Source: Nitrosomonas sp. (GTDB taxonomy: Bacteria > Pseudomonadota > Gammaproteobacteria > Burkholderiales > Nitrosomonadaceae). From it: a stretch of DNA of 64,000 bases. The translations under genes and the position numbers were made by a program. The DNA lies in NCBI GenBank assembly GCA_024282035.1, contig JAMWZR010000001.1, positions 248,001 to 312,000 on the forward strand, in the 5' to 3' direction. The notes beneath the pieces are model-generated. The model did not search any database. It saw only the letters and a program-made list of their open reading frames with translations, and had not been told where the DNA came from. Below, piece by piece: positions 1 to 8,627 of this stretch; the first letter of the stretch is position 1; every line of letters begins with the position of its first letter.

Positions 1-565
1 TGACGGCACGGCCTCCACTGCCCTGGATCCATTCTACTGCATCATCCAGGGTGGCCCATTGGTGCGAAGTATAGCCAGGCTTGCCTTTGACCAGGTAATG
101 TTTGAAAACGGACTTGACGTCCTTGGCATGACCTTGTGCAACGAGAAAACGTGCAAAATGGGTGCGTCCAATCAATCTCCGCTCACCAACATGCGCATAG
201 GCACCTTCAAGGCTTCCATGTATGCCGATCTTGTCCAATTCAGCAGCAATATTTTCGGCCCGTTGTGCACGACCTGCGCGTACCTCGGCCAAGCCTTGAA
301 CCAAAGGCTCATGATTGGTGTCGATATTCAGTCCGACGATATGGATGGTGCGATTGCGCCAGCTGACCGATATTTCCACGCCATTAACAAATGTGATATT
401 TTTTGCCTCGGCTGCTTGTCGGGCTTCGGTCAATCCAGCGATATCATCGTGATCGGTCAGTGCCAGGGTAGTTACGCCACGTGCAGCAGCACGATCAATC
501 AGTTGGGTTGGAGTGAGCAGGCCATCGGAAATGGTGGAATGACAATGCAGATCTATGTTGAGCAT
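1..565 (-). CDS. PHP-domain phosphoesterase (TrpH/RNase AM-like), partial
   Basis: This is the N-terminal part of a PHP-domain metal-dependent phosphoesterase; the gene runs off the left edge of the window. Reading the minus strand from the ATG at 565 gives a start (MLNIDLHCHSTISDGLLTP) with the classic PHP metal-binding His-x-His near residues 7-9, followed by LTDHDD around residue 40 and a G-V-E-I-S segment, all typical of the YciV/TrpH family. Characterised members act on 3',5'-nucleotide bisphosphates or trim the 5' ends of RNA, so a cytoplasmic nucleotide or RNA phosphatase is expected. About 188 residues are visible, against roughly 280 for the family. No strong Shine-Dalgarno precedes the ATG. 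The plus-strand ORF at 59-601 is its shadow. Confidence 0.85.
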   Translation of the reverse strand, partial: MLNIDLHCHSTISDGLLTPTQLIDRAAARGVTTLALTDHDDIAGLTEARQAAEAKNITFVNGVEISVSWRNRTIHIVGLNIDTNHEPLVQGLAEVRAGRAQRAENIAAELDKIGIHGSLEGAYAHVGERRLIGRTHFARFLVAQGHAKDVKSVFKHYLVKGKPGYTSHQWATLDDAVEWIQGSGGRAV

Positions 566-695
566 GTAGACGGTTATCGGCCAAAAACAGGACAGGCATG
601 ATAACAAATAAAGCGAGCTAAGAAAAATGATTGTTTTGAAAAATTAGAGGGATAGTTTGGTAAATTATGAATGGATTGTCATTTGAGGATATGCG

Positions 696-1919
696 ATGAG
701 TAAGCAACAGACTGTTTTTGATCATATGACGGCAGCGCCGCACCGTAGTTTGTTCCTGTTCGGTGCGATGCAGGGTGTCGTGGCTGTGCTGTGGTGGATT
801 TTTGATCTGAGCGGGCGTTATGGGTTCGTTGGCACAGCGACCCAGTGGACTGTTGCGCCAACGTGGGTACATGCGTTTTTGATGGTCTACGGTTTTTTTC
901 CATTCTTTATTTTTGGTTTTCTGTTCACTACCTATCCAAACTGGATGAACGGTGAGAAAGTCAGAATACGGGAATACGTTGCCACCGGCCTGTTGATGGC
1001 TGCCGGTGTGGTGCTGGTTTATGCCGGACTGCTGACGCACAAACTGCTTGTCATCCTGGGGGTGGAATTGATGCTGACTGGATGGAGTGTGGCGGTATAT
1101 GTGCTGTTCCGTATCTTGCTGACGGCACAAGCACAGGACAAGCGCCATGCGCGCGTGACCAGTGCGGCTTTGCTGATGGGCTGGTTTGGCGTGGCCGCTT
1201 ATCTGTTCTGGCTGGTATCCGAACACTTCATGCTTCTGGATTTTGCGCGGCAGGCCGGTCTCTGGCTGTTTTTGCTACCAATCGTATTGACCGTTTCGCA
1301 TCGTATGATTCCATTCTTTTCCAGTAGGGTACTGGATAACTACGAAATGGTTCGACCTTTCTGGATGCTGTGGCTGATGCTGGCGTGTATCGTCGTCCAT
1401 GCTTGTCTACAGTTTCTGGGATTGGCGGCCTATTTGTGGTTGGTTGATTTTCCATTGCTGGCCTGTGCAGCGTATCTGTCCTATCGCTGGGAATTGCAAC
1501 GCAGTTTCCAGGTGAGCTTGCTGGCGGTACTGCACATCTCTTTTGCCTGGTTCAGCATCGCCATGTTGCTGTATGGTCTGCAAAGCCTGATTTATTTTGT
1601 ATCGGGCGATCTCCTGTTCGGACTCGCACCATTACATGCCCTCGGTATTGGATTCTTTTCCGGCATGATTCTCGCCATGGCTTCGCGCGTGACCCTGGGT
1701 CACTCAGGGAGGCCTCTTGAACTGGATCGTGCAATCTGGTTACTGTTTCTGGGTTTCCAGGCGACGGCAGTGATTCGGATTTTTGCCGATCTGGTGCCCG
1801 CCGTTGCAGCCGTGTTTTACTTGCTAGCTGCGCTGGTTTGGTTAGGCTGCTTTGGCATGTGGGCATTCCGTTTTGTTCCCATATACTGGCGAGCCCGAGT
1901 GGATGGTAAACCGGGCTAA
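696..1919 (+). CDS. nnrS: NnrS family heme-copper membrane protein
   Basis: The product is a 407-residue, very hydrophobic protein with about twelve predicted membrane segments, matching the NnrS family. NnrS proteins are heme- and copper-containing inner-membrane proteins linked to nitric oxide metabolism and to relief of nitrosative stress; their exact reaction is not settled. The N-terminal segment (HRSLFLFGAMQGVVAVLWW, residues 17-35) and the PxWxHAFLMVYGFFPFFIFGF stretch at about residues 55-75 are family hallmarks. A GAGG lies seven bases before the ATG. The gene stands alone between the divergent PHP gene and a histidine phosphatase 38 bases downstream. A role in coping with NO fits an ammonia oxidiser, but that link is inference. 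Confidence 0.9.
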   Translation: MSKQQTVFDHMTAAPHRSLFLFGAMQGVVAVLWWIFDLSGRYGFVGTATQWTVAPTWVHAFLMVYGFFPFFIFGFLFTTYPNWMNGEKVRIREYVATGLLMAAGVVLVYAGLLTHKLLVILGVELMLTGWSVAVYVLFRILLTAQAQDKRHARVTSAALLMGWFGVAAYLFWLVSEHFMLLDFARQAGLWLFLLPIVLTVSHRMIPFFSSRVLDNYEMVRPFWMLWLMLACIVVHACLQFLGLAAYLWLVDFPLLACAAYLSYRWELQRSFQVSLLAVLHISFAWFSIAMLLYGLQSLIYFVSGDLLFGLAPLHALGIGFFSGMILAMASRVTLGHSGRPLELDRAIWLLFLGFQATAVIRIFADLVPAVAAVFYLLAALVWLGCFGMWAFRFVPIYWRARVDGKPG

Positions 1920-1957
1920 TGCGGTACGCTTAAAGCTGTTTTTACATCGAAGTGTAG

Positions 1958-2503
1958 ATGGATATGGACATTTATTGCATGCGCCATGGACGTACGAATT
2001 TTAACGATCTGGGTTTGTGCAATGATGATCCGTTGCGCGATGTGCACTTAACGGAGGTCGGACAGGCACAAGCGCAGGCAGCAGCGCTGGCCCTGCGCGC
2101 AGTGCGGTTGCAGCGTATTCTCGTGTCGCCGTTGCCGCGAACGCGTGAAACGGCGGAGATCATTAACCGGCACCACGCCGCGCCTATTGAAATCCACGCC
2201 GATCTGGCTGACGTGCGTTCCGGTTTTGATGGCCGATCAGTAGGCGATTATTTTGCGGCCACCAGCCACGACCCACTTCGGGCACGTGTCAACGGAGGTG
2301 AATCATTGCTGGATCATAAACTGCGTGTGCTGCGTTTTATCGACTGGCTGGCTACGCAACCCGATCAGTCGGTGCTCATCGTCGCTCATGAAGAAACCAT
2401 GCGTGTGTTCATTGCGCATTTCGAAGGTGGTGTTGACGATGAACGGTTGCGGGACATTCATGTTGGGAATTGCGAATACAGGCATTATGTTTTGTCGCGG
2501 TGA
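1958..2503 (+). CDS. Histidine phosphatase family protein (phosphoglycerate mutase-like)
   Basis: A 181-residue single-domain histidine phosphatase. The catalytic RHG motif is at residues 9-11, right at the N-terminus (MDMDIYCMRHGRTNFN), and the second catalytic histidine is in LIVAHEETMRVF near residue 146. An SPLPRTRETAEII segment near residues 57-69 supplies the usual second arginine. The family includes phosphoglycerate mutases, alpha-ribazole phosphatase and SixA-like protein phosphatases, and the substrate cannot be told from sequence. The usual HGG around the second histidine reads HEE here, which argues against a standard phosphoglycerate mutase. It may be co-transcribed with nnrS, 38 bases upstream. 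Confidence 0.82.
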   Translation: MDMDIYCMRHGRTNFNDLGLCNDDPLRDVHLTEVGQAQAQAAALALRAVRLQRILVSPLPRTRETAEIINRHHAAPIEIHADLADVRSGFDGRSVGDYFAATSHDPLRARVNGGESLLDHKLRVLRFIDWLATQPDQSVLIVAHEETMRVFIAHFEGGVDDERLRDIHVGNCEYRHYVLSR

Positions 2504-2557
2504 TGCTTTTAGAATGTTGCTGTCATGGCATTTCAGGGGTTGATTTTTTGATTCTCC

Positions 2558-3319
2558 CTAACGCCAGCGCGCAGCCGTATCCTGTCGGTAAAACAGCGCG
2601 AGCTGTTCATACACGGCGGGAAAATGGGTTTCAATCTCCAGCGGCGATTCAAAGAAAGCTTCGCTCAGTACGGCAAAAAACTCTGCAGGATTCTCCGCAG
2701 CGTAAGGATCAATCACGGTATCTTGTAGCTGTTCGACTTGCCGACAAAAGTTCTCGTAAGCTGTGCTGAATACCCGATGCCAGGTGCGGGCACTCATATT
2801 GGTGTGCAATGGAGGGCAGCCATTGGCGCCTTCGTGCAGCATGTCGATTTTGTGTGCCAGTTCGTGAATGACGACATTGTGACCTGTATGCTCGCCGTTC
2901 TCCACTTCCTGCCAGGATAGGATGACCGGACCACTAAGCCAGGCCTCGCCGACAGCGGCATTTCGGACATGGTGTACGATGCCAAAATGGTCGGTGAATT
3001 CGTAATCCAGCAAGAAATCACCGGGGTAGACGATGACTTCAATCCAGTTTTCGTAATACTCGAGACTCAGGTTGAGGATCAGGATGCAAGCCTGAATGGC
3101 AATGGTTACCCGCATGACAGGCGTGATCTCCAATGCATGAGCGCCGTAAATTTGCTTGCCGTGTAAAAACAATGTGGCATATTCCCGCAGACGAGTCAGT
3201 TCCTCCTGATTCAGTCCTTTCAAGCAGCGCATGTGAATCAACTTCGACCATAGGGCGTCCGGGATCTTCTCTTGTTCAAGAATATGATTTTTATGCCAGT
3301 TCTTAACGCTCCATATCAT
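2558..3319 (-). CDS. mtfA: MtfA-type zinc peptidase (M90 family)
   Basis: This is an M90-family zinc metallopeptidase. The HELAHK motif (HExxH) is preceded by a hydrophobic strand, and the following IDMLHEGANGCPPL segment is also conserved in MtfA. E. coli MtfA is a cytosolic peptidase that binds the glucose repressor Mlc; whether an Mlc partner exists here is unknown. The open frame extends upstream to 3394, but I place the start at 3319 because GGAG lies eight bases before that ATG and the resulting N-terminus (MIWSVKNWHKN) fits the family. That gives 253 residues. The gene is convergent with the histidine phosphatase and divergent from cysK. Confidence 0.88.
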   Translation of the reverse strand: MIWSVKNWHKNHILEQEKIPDALWSKLIHMRCLKGLNQEELTRLREYATLFLHGKQIYGAHALEITPVMRVTIAIQACILILNLSLEYYENWIEVIVYPGDFLLDYEFTDHFGIVHHVRNAAVGEAWLSGPVILSWQEVENGEHTGHNVVIHELAHKIDMLHEGANGCPPLHTNMSARTWHRVFSTAYENFCRQVEQLQDTVIDPYAAENPAEFFAVLSEAFFESPLEIETHFPAVYEQLALFYRQDTAARWR

Positions 3320-3564
3320 ATCGGAATCTCCACGCATGCAAGTTCGACCGGAAATATTCAATTGCGGCAGGGCTATGATACTCCGAGTGCGCATTCAGTT
3401 ATGAAGGTTCAATAAAACCCGGCTTGCGGGTAATAAGCCTTCCGGCTTGAGAATGAATGCGCTATAGTCAGTCCTTTGCGCTGTCGGCAGTGATGGGCGC
3501 AGTCTATCGATTCCGGACATCCAGTGGTGATTCGGAGATTTTGTATGGGTTTAGAGGAACAGGT

Positions 3565-4545
3565 ATGGCAAAGTGGTTTGAAGATAATTCCCGGTCCATC
3601 GGACATACGCCGCTAGTGAGGTTGAATCGAATTACCGATGGTGCACCGGCATTGGTGCTGGGAAAAATAGAGGGGCGCAATCCGGCGTATTCGGTGAAGT
3701 GCCGGATTGGTGTGGCCATGATCGATGATGCAGAGCGCCGGGGAGTGCTGGGGCCAGGCAAGGAAATCATCGAGCCGACCAGCGGTAATACCGGCATTGC
3801 ACTGGCTTTTGTCGCTGCAGCTCGTGGTATTCCGTTAACCTTGACGATGCCGGAAACCATGAGCGTCGAGCGACGCAAGTTGTTAATTGCTCTCGGAGCC
3901 AAGCTGGAACTGACGGAAGGTGCACGCGGCATGAGCGGTGCACTGGCCAGGGCGGAAGAAATCGTGGCTTCCAATCCCGGTCGTTATGTGCTGCTGCAGC
4001 AATTCAGGAATCCAGCCAATCCGGCTATTCATGAAACGACCACGGGTCCGGAAATTTGGAACGACACAGATGGCGCAGTCGATATCTTTGTCGCCGGCGT
4101 CGGGACTGGCGGGACGATTACCGGGGTTTCGCGCTATATCAAGCAGATCAAGGGCAAGGCCATCACCAGCGTGGCTGTGGAGCCGACGGCGAGTCCGGTA
4201 TTGACGCAAAAGCGTGCAGGGATGTCGCTGGCGCCCGGACCACACAAGATTCAAGGTATTGGTGCCGGATTTGTGCCGGATAATCTCGATCTGTCGCTGG
4301 TGGATGCCGTGGAGCAGGTCAGTAACGAAGAAGCGATTCACTATGCGCGCCGGTTGGCGCGTGAAGAAGGCATTCTTGCCGGAATTTCCTGTGGCGCCGC
4401 AGTGGCGGCAGCAGTGCGTCATGCTCAGCGTCCAGAGAATGCCGGAAAAACCATTGTCGTGATATTGCCCGATTCTGCTGAACGCTATCTGAGCAGTATC
4501 CTGTTTGAAGGCATGTTTGACGAACAAGGTTTGACGACACCGTGA
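3565..4545 (+). CDS. cysK: Cysteine synthase A (O-acetylserine sulfhydrylase)
   Basis: Pyridoxal-phosphate enzyme that makes cysteine from O-acetylserine and sulfide. The protein aligns by eye along its whole 326 residues with E. coli Cys[20 protein letters not shown] at the N-terminus, the PLP-lysine motif [12 protein letters not shown] near residue 41, the substrate loop TSGNTGIAL, and the phosphate-binding GTGGT. The open frame starts at 3457, but the ATG at 3565 has AGAGGAAC just upstream and gives the family N-terminus. The last bases overlap the GTG of cysE by four, so the two are translationally coupled; the partners form the cysteine synthase complex in other bacteria. Confidence 0.96.
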   Translation: MAKWFEDNSRSIGHTPLVRLNRITDGAPALVLGKIEGRNPAYSVKCRIGVAMIDDAERRGVLGPGKEIIEPTSGNTGIALAFVAAARGIPLTLTMPETMSVERRKLLIALGAKLELTEGARGMSGALARAEEIVASNPGRYVLLQQFRNPANPAIHETTTGPEIWNDTDGAVDIFVAGVGTGGTITGVSRYIKQIKGKAITSVAVEPTASPVLTQKRAGMSLAPGPHKIQGIGAGFVPDNLDLSLVDAVEQVSNEEAIHYARRLAREEGILAGISCGAAVAAAVRHAQRPENAGKTIVVILPDSAERYLSSILFEGMFDEQGLTTP

Positions 4546-5492
4546 GTACACATAAGCGCACGCGTGAAATCCTTTTGCGCACCACTTTTCTGGATGTGGA
4601 TCAGATCGTTGATGAATTGCGTACTTTGCGCATGGCTTCTTTGGAACGTCGCAATCGCCATGACAGGCCGCCCCGTTTACCAGCGCGAAAAATCCTTGTA
4701 GGCGTGACGGAGGGGTTGTGTGCGGCGTTGTTTCCCAATCGACTGGGCTCATCGGAGCTGGCCGATGAAGGAGTCGATCATTATGTCGGACATGTACTGA
4801 ATACGACCTTGCGTGAATTGATGGTACAAATCCAGCACGAGCTACATTACAACTCGGGTCTGGAAGTATTGAGCAGCGAGGATCGCGAACGGTCGATCAG
4901 TATTACTCAAGATTTTGCCAAACGATTGCCCGAGATTCGCAAGCTACTGGAAAGCGATATCAAGGCAGCATATGAGGGTGATCCGGCCGCGCGAAATGTG
5001 GACGAGGTGCTGGTGTGTTATCCCGGTATCATGGCCATCATGCATTATCGTCTGGCGCATGTACTGCATGGGTTGGGTGTGCCTCTGATCGCGCGCATGA
5101 TTTCAGAAATTGCCCATTCCGTTACGGGAATCGAGATTCATCCGGGTGCGCAGATCGCTGGTAGTTTTTTCATCGATCATGGTACCGGTGTGGTCATCGG
5201 TGAGACAGCCGTCATCGGACAAAATGTGCGTTTGTATCAGGCTGTGACACTGGGGGCCAAGCGTTTTCCCGTCGATGAGAATGGCGCGCTGGTCAAAGGG
5301 AATCTGCGTCATCCTATCGTCGAAGATGATGTGGTGATCTACGCTGGAGCCACGATTTTAGGGCGTATCACCATTGGACGAGGCTCGACCATTGGCGGAA
5401 ATGTGTGGTTGACTCGCAGCGTTCCGCCTGGTAGCAACATTTCGCAAGCGCAGATGCGCCATGAAGTATTTGAGGGTGGCGCCGGGATTTGA
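4542..5492 (+). CDS. cysE: Serine O-acetyltransferase
   Basis: The enzyme transfers acetyl from acetyl-CoA to serine, supplying the substrate of CysK. The 316-residue protein has an alpha-helical N-terminal half and a left-handed beta-helix half (from about residue 195) with hexapeptide repeats such as [22 protein letters not shown] and [11 protein letters not shown]. The motif [16 protein letters not shown] carries the catalytic His/Asp region. Translation starts at GTG (4542), overlapping the cysK stop. The length and the extended N-terminus resemble the EpsC/SAT branch rather than the 273-residue enteric CysE. The C-terminus is short and ends in Ile (GGAGI); a C-terminal Ile is what inserts into the CysK active site in known cysteine synthase complexes. 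Confidence 0.95.
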   Translation: MSTHKRTREILLRTTFLDVDQIVDELRTLRMASLERRNRHDRPPRLPARKILVGVTEGLCAALFPNRLGSSELADEGVDHYVGHVLNTTLRELMVQIQHELHYNSGLEVLSSEDRERSISITQDFAKRLPEIRKLLESDIKAAYEGDPAARNVDEVLVCYPGIMAIMHYRLAHVLHGLGVPLIARMISEIAHSVTGIEIHPGAQIAGSFFIDHGTGVVIGETAVIGQNVRLYQAVTLGAKRFPVDENGALVKGNLRHPIVEDDVVIYAGATILGRITIGRGSTIGGNVWLTRSVPPGSNISQAQMRHEVFEGGAGI

Positions 5493-5521
5493 GCAATGAT
5501 TGATCGTGTTGTCGGGAGGAA

Positions 5522-5935
5522 ATGAAAATGACCATGAACAGGCTGACACTGACACTGGATGATGCCAGGAAAATCGCTGCGGGTGCGGAAGCAGAAGCAA
5601 AGGACAACGACTGGCCAGTGGTCATCGCCATAGTCGATGAGGGCGGTCATTTGCTTTTTCTGCAACGCATGGATGAAGCCCAGTATGGGAGCATTCAGGT
5701 TGCCACTGAAAAAGCGCAAGCTGCCATCGCGTTTCGGCGTCCGACCAAGGTTTGGGAAGAAAATATCGGGGAAGGACGCTTGCGATATCTGAATTTACCA
5801 GGAGCCCTGCCCATTGAAGGTGGGTTGCCGATCATGATCGACAGTCAATTCGTGGGTGCGATTGGTGTCAGTGGTGTGCGTTCGTTTCAGGACGCGCAGA
5901 TTGCCCAAGCGGGGATTGATGCATTCGCGACGTAA
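5522..5935 (+). CDS. GlcG/HbpS family protein (DUF336-type)
   Basis: A 137-residue protein of the GlcG/HbpS (DUF336) family, recognised by LTLDDARKIAAGAEAEA, the strand VVIAIVDEGGHLLFLQRMD and a C-terminal QFVGAIGVSG segment. Family members form octameric bowl-like assemblies; some bind heme and others sit in glycolate or diol operons, but the function of most is unknown. A good GGAGG lies six bases upstream of the ATG. It follows cysE by 29 bases and is probably in the same transcript, so a link to thiol or heme chemistry is possible but unproven. Confidence 0.85.
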   Translation: MKMTMNRLTLTLDDARKIAAGAEAEAKDNDWPVVIAIVDEGGHLLFLQRMDEAQYGSIQVATEKAQAAIAFRRPTKVWEENIGEGRLRYLNLPGALPIEGGLPIMIDSQFVGAIGVSGVRSFQDAQIAQAGIDAFAT

Positions 5936-5963
5936 GCCGATTGTTGTGATTCTGTCGTATTAG

Positions 5964-6458
5964 CTACGATTGTTTTTCTGCATCCATTTGCGTAAGGTGG
6001 ATCAGCATCAGGCTGATAATCACAACGAGACGAAATGCTGCTTCCTGGCTATTGGCAACGTTTGACTGCCACATCAGGAACCATTCACCCCCAATAGTCA
6101 TAAACCCGGTAAACCACAAGATAAAACCCAGTATCAATCCGAGAATGCCATAGCTTTTGGATTGATTGAATGCGAGGGGATCGTTCAAATTTTGCAATAA
6201 CCGCAATCCACCCATGCAACATAGCAGAGCAATGACGATCTCGATGAAAATGATGAATCCGTAGACGACATGATGCAGTAATGACGATTCGATGGCACGC
6301 CACATAACCCGGTTATCCGGGAAGGTCGTGTCCATGCGCAAGACATGCTCAACAAGGGAAAAATTCGAACCGTAGTCGGTGAGATTGCCGATTGCCACCA
6401 ATCCGGTGTAAAGCGCAAATGCTAGAAGCATGACGACCTTGGACAATCGGGCATACAT
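5964..6458 (-). CDS. DUF2165 family small membrane protein
   Basis: A 164-residue protein with four predicted membrane segments, matching the DUF2165 family of small integral membrane proteins of unknown function. Conserved features visible are the N-terminal hydrophobic helix followed by NLTDYGSNFSLVEHVLRMDT, the W-R-A-I-E segment, and GGEWFLMWQS between the last two helices. There is no recognisable Shine-Dalgarno at the ATG. It is convergent with the GlcG-like gene. No role can be proposed from the neighbourhood. Confidence 0.8.
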   Translation of the reverse strand: MYARLSKVVMLLAFALYTGLVAIGNLTDYGSNFSLVEHVLRMDTTFPDNRVMWRAIESSLLHHVVYGFIIFIEIVIALLCCMGGLRLLQNLNDPLAFNQSKSYGILGLILGFILWFTGFMTIGGEWFLMWQSNVANSQEAAFRLVVIISLMLIHLTQMDAEKQS

Positions 6459-6472
6459 ACGTGAATAAGATC

Positions 6473-6520
6473 AACCCGGCACGGGGTTCGATATTGAACA
6501 GACCTTGGTGCCGGGTTTTT
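6473..6520 (+). terminator. Inverted repeat with plus-strand T tract
   Basis: A perfect 10-bp inverted repeat (AACCCGGCAC at 6473-6482, GTGCCGGGTT at 6508-6517) with a 25-base loop, followed by more T residues. By its T tract it would terminate plus-strand transcription, yet both flanking genes are on the minus strand. It may stop antisense read-through, or may just be a stem-loop in the minus-strand transcript. Confidence 0.5.
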
Positions 6521-6555
6521 CTGATGAATCAGTAAAGCTTAACGAAACGAGACAT

Positions 6556-7422
6556 CTAGGAAATTTGCTGAATACCGGCAAGCAACCAGGTGGCTTGTGA
6601 ATCTTTCAGATCCTTTTGTACATGCCATATTTCATCAAATGCTTCGGGTTCGCCGTTGGGGCCATCGCGAAGTTGACCGGTGAACCGTACACTGGCAATA
6701 GCCAGATCAGCGGTGGTTTCCACTTCCAGTAAATGCGCGTCGATGAACATGACTTCGGTTTTTTGCTGCAAGCTGCCATGTTCTTTGATCTGAGCGCTGA
6801 TTTCGGCAAGCATTTCTGGTGTCGTGTAATCACGAATTTCCTCGACATTGCCATGATCGTGTGCAGTCTGCAGGCGAATGAACGATGCCTTTGCATGACG
6901 CAGGAAAGGCTCTACCTGAAAATCTGCAGGAATGCTCGGGCGATGGGAAGTGCCTGAGTCCGCTGCTACGGTATCTGCTGCCGGTGTAAATGGCGGTGTA
7001 TTGAACCCTCCTTGCTGAGTGTTCGTGTTCATTCCTGAATATTGCATGGCAGGAGCTTCTTCCGCTCGGGGTTTGCGCAGCATGCGTATGATAAAGAAGA
7101 CAGCGGCAGCAAGCGCCAGCATGACAAGAATGTCCGTCATATTGATGTTTTCGAATGCGCCACCCATGAACAGAGCAGCCAACAGACCGCCAGCTGCCAA
7201 ACCAGCCAGTGCCCCGCCCCATTTGCTACCGGTGGAAGGTGGTGTGGCTGCAGCAGGTGCAGCTGCAGGCGTGTGCTGTTGATTGGGTGTGGCTTGTTGT
7301 TGATTGACCGAGCGTTGCGTACCGACATTTTTGCCGCCACCCATGCGCTTGGCTTCCGCATCAAAAGCAAGCAAACCGAAACTTACGAAAGCCAATGTCA
7401 GAAAGGTGAGTATTTTTTTCAT
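6556..7422 (-). CDS. Tim44-like domain membrane protein
   Basis: The protein has a signal peptide or signal anchor (MKKILTFLTLAFVSFGLLAF), a low-complexity Gln/Pro/Ala/Thr linker, a glycine-rich hydrophobic stretch and second membrane segment (residues about 70-115), a second linker, and a C-terminal Tim44-like (TIM44/MRPL45) domain from about residue 165. This is a common proteobacterial arrangement whose function is not established; mitochondrial Tim44 is part of the protein import motor, but that role does not carry over. The open frame begins at 7584; I use the ATG at 7422 because GGGAGATTAGG precedes it and it opens directly on the signal sequence. Length 288 residues. Confidence 0.87.
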   Translation of the reverse strand: MKKILTFLTLAFVSFGLLAFDAEAKRMGGGKNVGTQRSVNQQQATPNQQHTPAAAPAAATPPSTGSKWGGALAGLAAGGLLAALFMGGAFENINMTDILVMLALAAAVFFIIRMLRKPRAEEAPAMQYSGMNTNTQQGGFNTPPFTPAADTVAADSGTSHRPSIPADFQVEPFLRHAKASFIRLQTAHDHGNVEEIRDYTTPEMLAEISAQIKEHGSLQQKTEVMFIDAHLLEVETTADLAIASVRFTGQLRDGPNGEPEAFDEIWHVQKDLKDSQATWLLAGIQQIS

Positions 7423-7538
7423 CCTAATCTCCCAAACTGTTGTTAAGAAAGTGTGCAGTATAGCACCGGCTTTATACCAGCTGCTATCCGATTTGGGTAT
7501 ATGTTGCAATTGCTTGTCACAGGTAACGGGCAAGTGAT

Positions 7539-7967
7539 TCAGCGAAGCAGAACCAGGTGCGGGATGGCGTCGCTTTGCATCCATACAATCGCATTTTGTT
7601 TAAACTGTTGCCCGATTGCACGAGCTGTTTCGAGATCCAAGCCTAATACAAAAAAGCTTTTCTCCTGCGGCCATTGACTGGTGGGATCGATATTCAGTCC
7701 CCCAATCATGGGGTGGCCATGCTGCATCAAGTGCTGTCTGAGTGATTCGTGCGCGGATTGATTTTCCTCAGGACTCAATAATTGGCTATAGGGGTTGTAT
7801 GCGCAGATGATTGCTGCGGTGGATTGGTGTGAGGTCAGTAGAAATTCCGACAGCGCCTGTGAAAAGTGATCGATCCGGAGTGTGATCAATCCCGAAATGG
7901 TGCCAATTTGATAATGTGTATTATGGTACTTGGCTATGAGTTGTTCATTGATCTGTGAGTGGGTCAA
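7539..7967 (-). CDS. DUF3293 family protein
   Basis: A 142-residue soluble protein of the DUF3293 family. The family pattern is visible: a central AYNPYSQLLSPEENQ motif, a middle G-L-N-I-D-P segment, then EKSFFVLGLDLETARAIG and a terminal FKQNAIVWMQSD. Function unknown. The longest frame begins with TTG at 7967 and no ATG lies near the N-terminus; there is no clear ribosome binding site, so the exact start is uncertain. It follows the cytochrome c gene by 27 bases on the same strand and may be co-transcribed with it. Confidence 0.75.
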   Translation of the reverse strand: MTHSQINEQLIAKYHNTHYQIGTISGLITLRIDHFSQALSEFLLTSHQSTAAIICAYNPYSQLLSPEENQSAHESLRQHLMQHGHPMIGGLNIDPTSQWPQEKSFFVLGLDLETARAIGQQFKQNAIVWMQSDAIPHLVLLR

Positions 7968-7994
7968 ATTCTGAGTTGAAGCTTGTTAGTGTTT

Positions 7995-8537
7995 TTAGTG
8001 ATCATGACTGTGCGCATGACCTTCCGTCGATTGCACGAGTTGCTTATATGTCATGGATGTCATGCCATGCAGTTTGAGAACAAAAGCCGTCGTTGCCCAG
8101 ATTTCATTGTCGCCATGACTCAGTCCCCAGGCGGGCATGCCAGTCATTTTCAGTCCATTCTTGATGACCCAGAAATATTTCCTGGCATATTCTAGTTTCT
8201 GAGACGGATCATTTGCAGGAGGACGTTGATGAAAAACCGGAGGTTGTGGGTACAATCCGGAGGACAGTTCGGTTGGTTGCATATCCGGAGCGAGATGGCA
8301 GCCAGTGCACATGGCATGATAGTGTTCGGCGCCGCTTTTCAGTAATTCATCATTCTCAAGAACTGGAACGGGTAGATCCTTGGCATGAGCAGCAATGGAA
8401 TTTTCTCGCATCCACTCGATCGCTTTTTCCGTGATGAGCCAGTGTTTTTCCGTTGCGGCCAGATTATAGACGCCTGATCTCAGTGCAAAAATCATCGCAA
8501 TCGCCATTGCTGCCACAAAAAACAGAATCTGTTTCAT
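7995..8537 (-). CDS. Membrane-anchored monoheme cytochrome c
   Basis: A 180-residue class I c-type cytochrome. An N-terminal hydrophobic segment (residues 2-19) exports or anchors it, and a single heme site CTGCH lies at residues 77-81. The sixth ligand is probably the Met in LKMTGMPAWG, about 55 residues later. The mature domain is periplasmic. The C-terminus ends in a short His-rich tail (HAHSHDH), which could bind metal. Redox partners cannot be named; its neighbours are an unknown DUF3293 gene and a divergent region leading to the CysB-type regulator. It does not resemble cytochrome c552 or c554 of the ammonia oxidation pathway. Confidence 0.88.
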   Translation of the reverse strand: MKQILFFVAAMAIAMIFALRSGVYNLAATEKHWLITEKAIEWMRENSIAAHAKDLPVPVLENDELLKSGAEHYHAMCTGCHLAPDMQPTELSSGLYPQPPVFHQRPPANDPSQKLEYARKYFWVIKNGLKMTGMPAWGLSHGDNEIWATTAFVLKLHGMTSMTYKQLVQSTEGHAHSHDH

Positions 8538-8627
8538 GGTATCAACCCCCGGGATGATTGAGAGGCAACCGTCAGGCTACAGTTCTTCGCCTGCTTGTCT
8601 GCATCGTACTGATAATTCCAGTAGTAA

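Noticed and set aside
59-601. A 180-codon plus-strand ORF at the left edge
   Set aside because: It is antisense to the PHP-domain gene, whose minus-strand translation has clear motifs (HCHSTISDG); the plus ORF has none.
3883-4752. A 289-codon minus-strand ORF over cysK/cysE
   Set aside because: It lies entirely opposite two strongly supported genes and has no family features, so it is a shadow frame.
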